Virus record (IMG/VR): IMGVR_UViG_3300030430_000175
Span: 1 to 49,743 of that record
DNA: 49,743 nt
Strand: one strand, 5' to 3'
Origin: a virus
Shown here: positions 1 to 6,998 of the stretch, piece by piece
Layout: every line of letters starts with the position of its first letter
How positions within the stretch are numbered: the stretch's first letter is position 1
Notes under the pieces: generated by a model
The model's database searches: none
The model's input: the letters and a program-made list of their open reading frames with translations, nothing else
What the model was told of the DNA's origin: nothing
Program-made: the position numbers and the translations under genes

Positions 1-100
1 ACAAATTTTGAAGTAGAGCGTAAGTCTAGCACCTTCAAGCCTCTAAGTCAGAGCGAAATCTTGAGGCTCACCCAGATAAAGAAAAGCTATGAGAGATATT
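1..100. repeat. Left copy of 100-bp end overlap
   Basis: Bases 1-100 match 49644-49743 at 99 of 100 positions. The only difference is T at 99 against C at 49742, the third base of a Tyr codon (tat/tac). Because a gene reads through the joint in frame, this looks like the overlap of a circular assembly, as expected for a circularly permuted or circularised genome. A true short terminal repeat is not excluded. Confidence 0.9.
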
Positions 101-336
101 GGAAAGATGTACACGATATATTATTGGTGGCAGATCCAGAGACTTTGGAGGCGTTTAAGCAAGCCAAGGCAGACCAGGAAAGAGCCAGAAAAGAACATCT
201 GCGCTTAATAGCTAAAAGACAAAAAGAAAGAAAAGAACTGATACACCAACTGGCAGTAGGTGGACTTGTACTAGTACTAGGTGGTATGATAGCAATCGGA
301 GTGATTGTATTTATTGTTAAAACTTTTGGAGGATAA
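1..336 (+). CDS. 3' part of a 155-residue membrane-anchored protein crossing the contig junction
   Basis: Codon 1 here (aca, Thr) continues without a break from the reading frame that starts with ATG at 49512. Joined, the two pieces encode 155 residues: 44 from the right end, then 111 from here. A TTG at position 61 could be mistaken for a start but has no ribosome site. The middle of the protein is charged and probably helical (Lys/Arg/Glu-rich, about residues 60-125). One hydrophobic segment follows near the C terminus (about residues 128-150), so the protein looks tail-anchored. It follows the holin gene with a 4-bp ATGA overlap, which suggests a role in lysis. An inner spanin would normally carry its membrane segment at the N terminus, so that label does not fit well. 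I do not recognise the family. Confidence 0.85.
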   Translation, partial: TNFEVERKSSTFKPLSQSEILRLTQIKKSYERYWKDVHDILLVADPETLEAFKQAKADQERARKEHLRLIAKRQKERKELIHQLAVGGLVLVLGGMIAIGVIVFIVKTFGG

Positions 337-337
337 C

Positions 338-529
338 ATGCCAGCAAAGAAAAAGAAAAGTAAATCTAGAGTAAACGAGGCAGGTAATTATACCAAGCCT
401 ACTATGCGTAAGAGACTTTTCAATCGCATCAAGGCAGGGTCAAAAGGCGGTCGCCCTGGTCAGTGGTCGGCGCGTAAAGCCCAGATGTTAGCGAAGGCTT
501 ATAAAGATGCAGGTGGTGGTTACAAGTAA
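338..529 (+). CDS. Small lysine/arginine-rich protein (63 aa)
   Basis: The ATG at 338 has a strong ribosome site (GGAGGA, 4 nt upstream) and starts right after the preceding stop. About 30 percent of the 63 residues are Lys or Arg, with only two acidic residues. The N terminus carries a PAKKKK patch, and the C-terminal half has WSARKAQMLAKAYKDAGGG. I recall similar tiny proteins from marine phages and large DNA viruses, with no known function. It is the first of a cassette of basic mini-proteins following the lysis genes in the same late transcript. Nucleic acid binding or DNA packing in the virion is an inference from charge alone. Confidence 0.8.
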   Translation: MPAKKKKSKSRVNEAGNYTKPTMRKRLFNRIKAGSKGGRPGQWSARKAQMLAKAYKDAGGGYK

Positions 530-831
530 TGGCTGATCCTAAGAAGGGTACAGGAAAGAAACCCAAGGGTTCAGGGCGTAGACTATACACTGATGAAAAC
601 CCTAAAGATACCGTGCGTATTAAGTACGCTACTGTACAGGACGCTAGGGATACTGCACGTAAAGTAAAAGGTATAAGCAAACCATACGCACGTAAGATAC
701 AGATACTGACTGTCATGGAGCAGAGAGCCAAAGTTGCTGGTAAATCTAAACAGGCTGAGATTGCCAAGAAGGCAAAAGAGTCTCTGAGGAGGAAGCATGG
801 CAAAGCAGGTACAACAAGAAAGACCAAATGA
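529..831 (+). CDS. Small basic protein (100 aa), unknown function
   Basis: The ATG overlaps the preceding stop by one base (TAATG), a typical coupled start. The N terminus is rich in Lys and Gly (GTGKKPKGSGRR). It is followed by a conserved-looking core (LYTDENPKDTVRIKYATVQD) that suggests a folded domain rather than a disordered tail. The C terminus is again highly basic. It is the second member of the lysine-rich cassette. The core resembles a domain-of-unknown-function family I have seen in phages and eukaryotic large DNA viruses, but I cannot verify a family number. Confidence 0.8.
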   Translation: MADPKKGTGKKPKGSGRRLYTDENPKDTVRIKYATVQDARDTARKVKGISKPYARKIQILTVMEQRAKVAGKSKQAEIAKKAKESLRRKHGKAGTTRKTK

Positions 832-886
832 AAAACAACTTGAAGAGTGGCGTAAACAGCAACAGGATAAAAGGCATAACCAATAA
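797..886 (+). CDS. 29-residue hydrophilic peptide
   Basis: This very short frame begins with ATG at 797 behind a strong ribosome site (GAGGAGG, 4 nt upstream). It overlaps the end of the preceding gene in another frame. Its stop overlaps the ATG of the next gene (TAATG at 884-888). The peptide is Gln/Lys/Arg-rich (EEWRKQQQDKRHNQ at the C terminus). The ribosome site and the two tight junctions are the evidence that it is translated. It may mainly couple translation of the next gene. Confidence 0.6.
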   Translation: MAKQVQQERPNEKQLEEWRKQQQDKRHNQ

Positions 887-1134
887 TGGCACTTAAAAAA
901 TCTCAAAGATCTTTGAAGGCTTGGACAAAGCAGAAGTGGCGCACCAAGTCAGGTAAAAAATCTAGTGAAACTGGAGAGCGTTACCTGCCTGAAAGGGCTA
1001 TCAAATCTTTGTCAGCTTCAGAATACGCTGCTACGACTAAGAAGAAGCGCGAAGACACGGCAAAGGGTAAACAACACAGTAAACAGCCTAAGAAGATTGC
1101 CAAGAAAACCAGACAATACAGGAAGAAGTCATGA
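886..1134 (+). CDS. Lysine-rich protein (82 aa), unknown function
   Basis: Translation is coupled to the preceding 29-residue frame by a TAATG junction. The protein starts with SQRSLKAWTKQKWRTKSGKK, continues with a segment containing TGERYLPERAIKSL, and ends in an almost purely Lys/Arg/Gln tail. Roughly 40 percent of residues are Lys or Arg. The Trp and Tyr positions suggest a small folded core. I recall relatives in marine phage genomes without an assigned role. It belongs to the late block, so it is probably made with the structural proteins. Confidence 0.8.
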   Translation: MALKKSQRSLKAWTKQKWRTKSGKKSSETGERYLPERAIKSLSASEYAATTKKKREDTAKGKQHSKQPKKIAKKTRQYRKKS

Positions 1135-1418
1135 GTAAAAGAGATCCACGCTTAGAACGTGCAGGTGTGTCAGGCTTCAATAAACCAAAAAGGACTCCGA
1201 AGCATCCTACGAAGTCGCATATTGTTGTGGCAAAGGAGGGAGACAAGATAAAGACAATACGCTTCGGTCAGCAGGGAGCTAAAACGGCGGGTAAGCCCAA
1301 GCCTGGAGAGTCTGATCGTATAAAGAAGAAACGCGCCAGCTTCAAAGCCAGACACCGTGCGAATATAAAGAAGGGTAAGATGAGTGCTGCGTACTGGGCG
1401 AACCGTGTCAAATGGTAG
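1131..1418 (+). CDS. Lysine-rich protein (95 aa), unknown function
   Basis: Starts with ATG overlapping the previous stop (ATGA). The N terminus reads SKRDPRLERAGVSGFNKPKR. A central part (IRFGQQGAKTAGKPK) and a C-terminal segment (FKARHRANIKKGKMSAAYW) follow. The sequence is strongly basic throughout but has a repeated aromatic and Gly pattern typical of a conserved small domain. I recognise it as a widespread phage family of unknown function, sometimes seen beside the other basic proteins of this cassette. A DNA-binding role is plausible but unproven. Confidence 0.8.
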   Translation: MSKRDPRLERAGVSGFNKPKRTPKHPTKSHIVVAKEGDKIKTIRFGQQGAKTAGKPKPGESDRIKKKRASFKARHRANIKKGKMSAAYWANRVKW

Positions 1419-1621
1419 GCCCTGTATCTCCTGTATCGAATATGCTTCTGAGCAGCTACGTTGACACGCAAACGAAGCATAATATTGTCAATGATCCTAC
1501 TGGCGGGACTAAGCGAATTGACACTACTGTATTTAGAACTGTGTACTACGAGTACGATCATGGGACAGTGAGTGTCAGGAATGTAAGTTCATCCTCTCAA
1601 GTTCTTAATTTATTAGTTTAA
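1412..1621 (+). CDS. Small protein at the end of the late block (69 aa)
   Basis: The ATG lies inside the last codons of the preceding gene (7-nt overlap) and the frame runs to TAA at 1619-1621. The product is Ser/Thr/Val-rich and predicted mainly beta (for example VFRTVYYEYDHGTVSVRNVS), quite unlike its basic neighbours. It is the last rightward gene, and its end overlaps the convergent leftward gene by 9 bp. No family recognised. The good fit of start and stop to neighbouring genes is the main evidence. Confidence 0.6.
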   Translation: MVGPVSPVSNMLLSSYVDTQTKHNIVNDPTGGTKRIDTTVFRTVYYEYDHGTVSVRNVSSSSQVLNLLV

Positions 1622-1819
1622 AGCTTCTAGCTCTTTTTCTAGATGCTCGTGTAATTTTCCCACCTTACTATCTACCTCAGTTACAATCTTCCTCATTAGA
1701 GGTATATCATTATCATCAAATATAGTTGCCAGTTTTTCAACTGGCAGTTTACTATATTCACTCATTACCTGACCTTTACGGTTCACAAATACTTTAAAAC
1801 TTATAATATTACCTTCCAT
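1613..1819 (-). CDS. Small protein downstream of nrdB (68 aa)
   Basis: Last gene of the leftward block. The ATG at 1819 follows the nrdB stop at 1821 almost directly. An internal ATG at codon 19 (MSEYSKLPVEKL) is an alternative start. The C-terminal half is predicted helical and charged (DSKVGKLHEHLEKELEAL), perhaps a short coiled coil. No family recognised. Its 3' end overlaps the last rightward gene by 9 bp with no clear terminator between. Confidence 0.65.
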   Translation of the reverse strand: MEGNIISFKVFVNRKGQVMSEYSKLPVEKLATIFDDNDIPLMRKIVTEVDSKVGKLHEHLEKELEALN

Positions 1820-1820
1820 A

Positions 1821-2792
1821 TCAAGCTACCTTACTGAAGGATACCTTAGCGACATCTCCACGTAGTCCAGCCTTCATGTATGTAGTAGCACGGCCTTCAA
1901 AGAAGTTTTGATGTTCTACTCCTAACACATCATCCAGCCAGTTAAGAGGATTATCTTTGACATTATAGTTAGTCTTCAGTCCTAGTTGTAATAGTCTGCG
2001 ATCTGCAATGTATCTGATGTACTCCTGCATTTCTTTCTTGGTTAATCCAGGTATGTCACCCTGCTCAAAAACTAAGTCTAGAAACCTATCTTCTAGGTCA
2101 ACCATCTCGCGGCAAGCCTGGTATATCTCAGCCTTGAAGTCATCAGTCCACAACTCAATATTCTCTTGAATAAACTCTCTGAAAAGCTTTGTCATTGCTT
2201 CTACGTGCATAGACTCATCACGTATGCTGTAGGTAATTATCTGACCCATGCCCTTCATCTTCCCGAAGCGAGGGAAGTTTAGCAATATGATAAAGCTTGA
2301 AAATAGTTGGAGACCTTCAGTAAAGCCTGAGTATATTGCCAGCGCCTTGGCTATAGACTTCCTGTCGCCTTTTGCGACTTTAACAGAGTTAATATACTCG
2401 TGCTTGTCTGCCATAGCTTCGTACTCTGCAAAGGCTTTGTACTCAACCTCTGGCATCCCTACTGTATCCAGCAGGAGACTGTAAGCGTGTTGATGTATAG
2501 ACTCCATATTAGCGAACGCAGACATCATCATACGAGCCTCTGGCTTCTTAAAGATACGCATGTAGCGGTCTACATACCCAGACCCAACGTCTACATCTGA
2601 CTGGGTGAACAAACGAAAGATCTGTGTAAGAAGATTTTTTTCTCCATCTGTCATTGTCTGCCAGTCTTTTACGTCATTGTGTAGGGGTACATCTTCTGGG
2701 AACCAGTGCATCTGATTCTGTTGTGAGTAGTAATCGAACATCCAAGGATGATCAAACGGTTTGTAATAATCTCTAGTACCTAATAGGCTCAT
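1821..2792 (-). CDS. nrdB: Ribonucleotide reductase class I beta subunit (NrdB)
   Basis: The small subunit of aerobic ribonucleotide reductase holds a di-iron centre and generates the tyrosyl radical that NrdA uses to make deoxynucleotides. All expected ligands are visible in order: Asp68, Glu97 and His100 (motif MESIH), Glu159, and Glu193 and His196 (motif RDESMH). The radical tyrosine is Tyr104. The length of 323 residues is normal for the family. The gene sits at the end of the leftward block, 1.8 kb from nrdA, with a run of small genes between the two subunits. Start ATG at 2792 overlaps the MazG-like gene by 4 bp. It supplies precursors for phage DNA synthesis. Confidence 0.97.
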   Translation of the reverse strand: MSLLGTRDYYKPFDHPWMFDYYSQQNQMHWFPEDVPLHNDVKDWQTMTDGEKNLLTQIFRLFTQSDVDVGSGYVDRYMRIFKKPEARMMMSAFANMESIHQHAYSLLLDTVGMPEVEYKAFAEYEAMADKHEYINSVKVAKGDRKSIAKALAIYSGFTEGLQLFSSFIILLNFPRFGKMKGMGQIITYSIRDESMHVEAMTKLFREFIQENIELWTDDFKAEIYQACREMVDLEDRFLDLVFEQGDIPGLTKKEMQEYIRYIADRRLLQLGLKTNYNVKDNPLNWLDDVLGVEHQNFFEGRATTYMKAGLRGDVAKVSFSKVA

Positions 2793-3094
2793 GCAACATC
2801 TCCCTCTTTAATAAAAACACCATGAGTATTCATGTGTCCCTTTCTATCTTTAATATCATTATACGCCACTTTCAAACAACCCTCTAAGGTAGTATCACTC
2901 ATGATTGCTAAAGTATTCAGTACTACCAAGCAATCTCCAATGTCATCAGTAACGTCCCTCTGTTTAGCTATGTTATCACCCAACTCTCCAACTTCAGATA
3001 CTAGTTTAGCGAATTGTGCTAGGGGTGTACTGTTGTTTACTATACCTCTCTCCATAGCCCATAGACTTATTGAATTTATTAGTTCATCATTCAC
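2789..3094 (-). CDS. MazG-like nucleotide pyrophosphohydrolase
   Basis: The 101-residue product has the all-alpha NTP pyrophosphohydrolase pattern: helix with E34-x2-E37 (SEVGEL) followed by D51-x2-D54 (DDIGDCLVVL), the acidic pairs that bind magnesium. Phage MazG-like enzymes remove non-canonical or excess NTPs, or lower alarmone levels; which one applies here is not visible. The start is GTG at 3094, overlapping the previous stop. It lies directly before nrdB with a 4-bp overlap, so the two are probably translated together. Confidence 0.8.
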   Translation of the reverse strand: MNDELINSISLWAMERGIVNNSTPLAQFAKLVSEVGELGDNIAKQRDVTDDIGDCLVVLNTLAIMSDTTLEGCLKVAYNDIKDRKGHMNTHGVFIKEGDVA

Positions 3095-3305
3095 GAGTTT
3101 CGTATCCTGTATTAATTAATGCTTGCTTAAAAACTTCTAGCATATAAACAACTTCTTTTATATCCAGTGAAGCACTAGATTTGGCTTTCATAAGATTTTC
3201 ATGATCCCAGCCAATTATTAATACTTCTTTGTACTGGCCCTTGCAATCTTCAAAAATCTCATCCGCTGACGCTTGCTTAGGTACTAGACTTACTATATTA
3301 CTCAC
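3087..3305 (-). CDS. Hypothetical protein (72 aa)
   Basis: I place the start at GTG 3305, which overlaps the stop of the preceding gene, with GGAG about 10 nt upstream. A TTG at 3326 is also open but has no ribosome site. The product contains VLIIGWDHENLMKAKSSAS and a helical C terminus (VVYMLEVFKQALINTGYE). It looks like a small folded alpha/beta protein of the kind common in phage metabolic operons. No function is assigned. Confidence 0.65.
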   Translation of the reverse strand: MSNIVSLVPKQASADEIFEDCKGQYKEVLIIGWDHENLMKAKSSASLDIKEVVYMLEVFKQALINTGYETRE

Positions 3306-3501
3306 TGAAATGTGTCTCCAATACAAGAAGTTTATCTTCTGCCTCCGCTATCTTAGCAATAAGCTTGTCCATAGTTTCAACTAGATTTCCATGCTCTCCT
3401 ACAGCCACTGGATTGTCTATGTAGTTCTGTACCTCTGCTTTATACATAGCTATTTCAGCTTTATATAAACATCTTAGTGCATTAATTTTCGGGTCTAGCA
3501 T
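3298..3501 (-). CDS. Hypothetical helical protein (67 aa)
   Basis: ATG at 3501 with ribosome site GGAGG 6 nt upstream, overlapping the previous gene by 20 nt. The sequence is alpha-helical and charged, with heptad-like spacing (LVETMDKLIAKIAEAEDKLL), suggesting a short coiled coil. No family recognised. It is part of the tightly overlapped small-gene run between the two ribonucleotide reductase genes. Confidence 0.7.
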   Translation of the reverse strand: MLDPKINALRCLYKAEIAMYKAEVQNYIDNPVAVGEHGNLVETMDKLIAKIAEAEDKLLVLETHFSE

Positions 3502-3742
3502 TGTAACCCTCCTCTAGTAAGTCTTTATACTCATTTAAATATTCTTTGTAACTAAGCGGCGCTTCTTGTTGCTTAATCTTATCGTTCATGTAGCTAGACC
3601 ACATCTGCATACAGTAGTGGCTAAACTGCATTATCTTGTCATCTTGCTCTCTGTAGTATGCCAGATACTCAGGCCAAGTAGCATATTTTTTTAGTTCCTG
3701 TATGTAAAACTGCGCTCTGTATACTGGGTGTTCTTCTGTCAT
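3482..3742 (-). CDS. Hypothetical protein rich in Tyr and Gln (86 aa)
   Basis: The start chosen is ATG 3742, which overlaps the stop of the lipoprotein gene as ATGA; an in-frame ATG 12 nt further upstream lacks that arrangement. The product is helical and aromatic-rich (PEYLAYYREQDDKIMQFSHY) with no signal peptide or membrane segment. Not recognised. Its overlap with both neighbours supports real translation. Confidence 0.65.
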   Translation of the reverse strand: MTEEHPVYRAQFYIQELKKYATWPEYLAYYREQDDKIMQFSHYCMQMWSSYMNDKIKQQEAPLSYKEYLNEYKDLLEEGYNARPEN

Positions 3743-3909
3743 GCCACCGTACACTCACAGATAGTAAGGGCACCGATACGCTCACATACCTTTAGTTGAT
3801 TAGGTTTGCATCTAACATGATCAGGCCCCATGTATTTCCACTTACTCCCATCTCCTGTCATGCTACATCCTGAAACTAATAATAAACACACTGTAAATAT
3901 CTTTTTCAT
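3739..3909 (-). CDS. Small lipoprotein (56 aa)
   Basis: Starting at ATG 3909 (ATGA overlap with the upstream stop), the protein opens with a classic lipoprotein signal peptide: MKK, a hydrophobic core, then the lipobox VSGC with the acceptor cysteine at residue 15. The mature part is about 41 residues and has further Cys residues (RCKPNQLKVCERIGALTICEC), suggesting disulphides and a periplasmic location. Phage lipoproteins are often outer spanins or superinfection-exclusion factors. This one sits among early or middle metabolic genes beside two membrane proteins, so exclusion seems at least as likely as lysis. That is inference. Confidence 0.75.
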   Translation of the reverse strand: MKKIFTVCLLLVSGCSMTGDGSKWKYMGPDHVRCKPNQLKVCERIGALTICECTVA

Positions 3910-4274
3910 GCCTCTTTCTCCAAGTCCCACTGGCAAATATTTTTATTCTTGCCTCTCCTTCTGAATAAATAAAGTAGATTGTAATCTTCTTTCCACTTTA
4001 TCAACCATGCTGAATTATTTTTTTCAGCATCTTTAAATATAGCGTAGGTCATAAACAGTGCAAAAACCGTGAGGACATGCCCCCATATCAATGAAACAAG
4101 ACCAGACCAGCCAGCTATTAACGCACAGAAACTAGCAGACCACACGATTGATAGAGAAAGCATTAGGTACATCTGCATACTTACATCGCCAATAAATCTA
4201 AGTGGATTATATTTTAAATTCATTAGCGATTCCCAGGTGTAGTAAAACCATAGCATTGCTGCTTTTAACTTCAT
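3906..4274 (-). CDS. Membrane protein with two predicted helices (122 aa)
   Basis: ATG at 4274 overlaps the previous stop (ATGA) and has GGAG 8 nt upstream, so I prefer it over an in-frame ATG 90 nt earlier. Two hydrophobic stretches lie around residues 35-60 and 63-85 (MYLMLSLSIVWSASFCALIA; SLIWGHVLTVFALFMTYAIF). A basic cytoplasmic-type tail follows (LFRRRGKNKN). It lies between another membrane protein and a lipoprotein gene. Function unknown. Confidence 0.7.
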   Translation of the reverse strand: MKLKAAMLWFYYTWESLMNLKYNPLRFIGDVSMQMYLMLSLSIVWSASFCALIAGWSGLVSLIWGHVLTVFALFMTYAIFKDAEKNNSAWLIKWKEDYNLLYLFRRRGKNKNICQWDLEKEA

Positions 4275-4471
4275 ATTAAAAACTCCAGTTTGTTGTTGAT
4301 CTCGTACAGTAACCAAATCACAAAGCCTAGCCCTATAGCAAGAATAGTGTGATACCATATCCACCTTACTTTGTATATTCTTAATTCTAATCTACGTTCA
4401 TCGTCTGCTAATTTATAATATTCTAACATGTCTTTTACACGTTTAATTAAATCAAATATATTATCTTTCAT
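4271..4471 (-). CDS. Small single-pass membrane protein (66 aa)
   Basis: ATG at 4471 lies inside the end of the preceding gene. The N-terminal two thirds are charged and helical, followed by one membrane segment (WYHTILAIGLGFVIWLLYEI, about residues 38-57). No cleavable signal is seen. Its stop overlaps the start of the two-helix membrane protein as ATGA, so the two are probably made in similar amounts and may act together. Confidence 0.65.
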   Translation of the reverse strand: MKDNIFDLIKRVKDMLEYYKLADDERRLELRIYKVRWIWYHTILAIGLGFVIWLLYEINNKLEFLI

Positions 4472-4643
4472 TTAATTCAATACCATCTTCTGAAATCCAT
4501 GTGCCTTCTGTAAAATACACACAAATTTTACCATTAATTATTCTGTGTGATTCAGGGCCATAATCATAAGCATCGAAAAGACTTTTGGAAAGCATTTTAT
4601 CATAAGATTTTTCATCATCTTCTGTATAGTTATTATCCTTCAC
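4461..4643 (-). CDS. Small acidic protein (60 aa)
   Basis: Starts at GTG 4643, overlapping the nrdA stop by 11 nt, with an AGGAG about 10 nt upstream. The product is acidic and aromatic (NNYTEDDEKSYDKMLSKSLF), with a C-terminal part that could form a small beta sheet (KICVYFTEGTWISEDGIEL). No family recognised. Confidence 0.6.
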   Translation of the reverse strand: MKDNNYTEDDEKSYDKMLSKSLFDAYDYGPESHRIINGKICVYFTEGTWISEDGIELNER

Positions 4644-6507
4644 AACTTAGACACTCCTCTTCTAGGTTGATTCTTGGGATTTTAATGTTAACATTCTCTG
4701 TATTTCTAGCTGCTGTAGAGCGCAAGTAATACATAGATTTGAGTTTGTTAGCTCCTGTCCAATGTACATGATTAACATATTCCAAATACTCATCGTGTAC
4801 CTCCTGATCTGCATTAGATGGTGGTGGCTCAAAAAATAAGTTTACGGACTGTGCTTGGCAGATATACTTTTGTCTTTGGTATGCGTGTTCGATGATCCAA
4901 AGCTGGTTAAGTTCACCCGATGTTTTAAATATTTCCTTTTCTTCTTCCGTGAGTTCTTCCAAGTCTTTAACAGACCCTTCAGCAGCCGCAATATTCTTCC
5001 ATGTTTTTTCTGTATTGATTCCTCTTTCTTCAAGAAGCTTCTCCAAATATTTGTTTTTTACTTTGAAAGAGCCTGTGAGAGTTTTGTGCGTAAATACGTT
5101 AGCCCTCGTAGGCTCAATAGAAGGACTTGTTCCACCACATATAATACTAGAACTAGCATTAGGGGCAACAGCAAGAAGATGGGAATTACGATAGCCACTA
5201 CCAGCCATGTCAGGAGCCTCCCCACGCTCTCTAGCCAAACGCCGGGAAGCCATCTGAGATCTTTCCTTGATAAGTTTAAACGCTCTGTTGTTAAAGCTGG
5301 AGGCGTACATTCCTTCAAAAGGGATTCCATTACGTTGAAGGTAACTATGAAAACCCATCGCTCCAAGACCAATCGCCCGTTCTCTATATGCACTATAAGC
5401 GGCTTTTGCAAAGCCTGTTTTATCTGGTTCAACATAAGTTTTAAATTCCTTCATTTCCATATCGGGGAAACAATATCCCCTTGTGGCATTATTAATAAAA
5501 TGCTCTAACACATTATCCAACATTGTGATCAAATCACTGATGAATAAATCATCGTCCTTCCAAGAATCAAAGTACTCTAGGTTGACACTAGAAAGGCAGC
5601 ACACTGCTGTACGTTCTTCACTAGTAGGCAGCGTAATCTCAGAACATAAGTTACTCTGACGAACCTGTAGCCCTAGTTTCTTTTGTTCTTCTGGAAGAGC
5701 ATCATTACATCGATCCAGGTTAACGATATATGGCTCCCCTGTTTCTGCTCTAGTGTGTATTAACTGCCACCACAAATCTCGTGCGGAAACTGTCTTGGTT
5801 GCCAGTAGAGACTTGGGGTCGATGAGCCTCCAGTCGCCATCATCACGGACACAGTGCAGGAATTCGTCAGAAATGGTAACGCCATTGTGAAGATTAAGGC
5901 ACTTACGGTTAAGATCGCCACCAGTAGTTTTCCGCATGGCAATAAACTCTTCAATCTCTGGGTGGCTAATATCCATATATGCCGCATAAGAACCTCTCCT
6001 TGTTACTCCTTGATTGAAAGCCAACATTTGGCTATCAACTACATGCATGAATGGAATGCTACCAGTAGACTGACTACCGTTAGAAGTAGAAACACCGTTG
6101 CTTCTAACATCACCCCAATATCCACCCAAGCCTCCACCTCCACTCGCCAGCCATATGTTCTCATCGTAGTGATCAGAAAGGCCACGCCTTGAATCAGGAA
6201 CATAATTGAGAAAGCAGCTAATAGGTAAACCACGAGTGGTTCCGCCGTTACTAAGTATAGGAGTGCTAAAACCGAACCAACTCTTACTTGAGTAATTATA
6301 AAGTCGCTGTGCAAGATTGTAGTCAGTGTATCCTTGATATGTAGCGCCGTATACTGAAGCCCTAGCAAAAGCCTCTTGAGCATGTGTCTCATCCTTCCAT
6401 AAATATCTATCTTTTATCGTTTCCAAAGAAAAGGTATCTAAATTATTATCTAGATCATAATCAATCTGAATCCCCAAATAATCCTGCTTGCCAATTTTTG
6501 ATGTCAT
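4633..6507 (-). CDS. nrdA: Ribonucleotide reductase class I alpha subunit (NrdA), lacking the ATP cone
   Basis: Catalytic large subunit that reduces ribonucleotides together with NrdB. In numbering from the ATG at 6516, the redox pair is Cys101 (GLPISC) and Cys306/307 (TAVCC). The thiyl-radical site is N289-L-C291-S-E293. The radical-transfer tyrosines are Tyr596-Tyr597, and the C-terminal shuttle pair is CLSC (622 and 625). The 624-627 residue length is over 100 short of the cellular enzyme: the N-terminal ATP-cone domain that shuts the enzyme off with dATP is absent, so it should escape that feedback. I prefer ATG 6507 (AAGGA 8 nt upstream) over 6516. It overlaps a small basic gene at its 5' end. 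Confidence 0.96.
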   Translation of the reverse strand: MTSKIGKQDYLGIQIDYDLDNNLDTFSLETIKDRYLWKDETHAQEAFARASVYGATYQGYTDYNLAQRLYNYSSKSWFGFSTPILSNGGTTRGLPISCFLNYVPDSRRGLSDHYDENIWLASGGGGLGGYWGDVRSNGVSTSNGSQSTGSIPFMHVVDSQMLAFNQGVTRRGSYAAYMDISHPEIEEFIAMRKTTGGDLNRKCLNLHNGVTISDEFLHCVRDDGDWRLIDPKSLLATKTVSARDLWWQLIHTRAETGEPYIVNLDRCNDALPEEQKKLGLQVRQSNLCSEITLPTSEERTAVCCLSSVNLEYFDSWKDDDLFISDLITMLDNVLEHFINNATRGYCFPDMEMKEFKTYVEPDKTGFAKAAYSAYRERAIGLGAMGFHSYLQRNGIPFEGMYASSFNNRAFKLIKERSQMASRRLARERGEAPDMAGSGYRNSHLLAVAPNASSSIICGGTSPSIEPTRANVFTHKTLTGSFKVKNKYLEKLLEERGINTEKTWKNIAAAEGSVKDLEELTEEEKEIFKTSGELNQLWIIEHAYQRQKYICQAQSVNLFFEPPPSNADQEVHDEYLEYVNHVHWTGANKLKSMYYLRSTAARNTENVNIKIPRINLEEECLSCEG

Positions 6508-6628
6508 GCTCATCATCCTTTTCCCTTAGCTGTTCCTTTCGGTAACCTTTAGTCCTAGCCCTATTTTTAGACTGCTTCTTTTTATTAAATCTAGCAACTC
6601 TCTCTGCTTTTCTATCGTAGCTGCTCAC
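6461..6628 (-). CDS. Small basic protein overlapping the nrdA start (55 aa)
   Basis: GTG at 6628 has GGAG 7 nt upstream. The frame fills the gap between the DUF3310 gene and nrdA, overlapping the former by 17 nt and the nrdA start by about 47 nt in a different frame. The product is highly basic in its first 40 residues (KKKQSKNRARTKGYRKEQ) and acidic at the end. No family recognised. Without it the interval between its neighbours would be an unusual gap in this packed block. Confidence 0.5.
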   Translation of the reverse strand: MSSYDRKAERVARFNKKKQSKNRARTKGYRKEQLREKDDEHDIKNWQAGLFGDSD

Positions 6629-6998
6629 TGGGATGCTCCAACATATATCGTATCAGGCGCTCTTCATACCAACGCGCCTTCCGTAAATCTTCTATAGGCT
6701 TGCCTTTGTAGCGGCACCGCCAGTTGTATTTAAGGGCATTACCTCTGAGATAACCAATGTACTCATCGTGTGTCAACATGCCGTGGATAGCATCTATGCA
6801 CTCCATCTTGCTGCTGTTGTAGTGTTCTGGTTTGTTCACAGAGTCAAACTTTGTACTATTGTCAGGGGTGTTCTCGCCAAAGAATGGGTGATCGTTTGCT
6901 ATATCGTCTAATCTATTGCTCATAATTTTCCTATGTGTTATTGGCTTTCGTAAAGCATTCCAATCTTCTGGTGTTGCGTCATCTATACTCTTATTCAC
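6612..6998 (-). CDS. DUF3310 (SaV-like) phage protein
   Basis: Residues about 55-120 carry the DUF3310 signature: VNKPEHY near the start, then GNALKYNWR and DLRKARWYEERL. The family is very common in phages next to nucleotide-metabolism genes; its biochemical role is not established. About 50 residues of low-complexity polar sequence precede the domain. The start is GTG 6998 (GGAG 5 nt upstream) with a 4-bp overlap with the resolvase gene. An internal ATG 75 nt downstream would still include the whole domain. Confidence 0.85.
   Translation of the reverse strand: MNKSIDDATPEDWNALRKPITHRKIMSNRLDDIANDHPFFGENTPDNSTKFDSVNKPEHYNSSKMECIDAIHGMLTHDEYIGYLRGNALKYNWRCRYKGKPIEDLRKARWYEERLIRYMLEHPSEQLR

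Noticed and set aside
429-827. A 132-codon leftward frame opposite the basic protein genes
   Set aside because: The Leu/Ser/Cys-rich product is the expected antisense image of lysine-rich genes. The plus-strand genes have ribosome sites and coupled junctions.
4855-5508. A 217-codon rightward frame opposite nrdA
   Set aside because: It is the antisense shadow of a strongly conserved gene, is rich in Phe/Ser/Cys, and has no neighbours on its strand.
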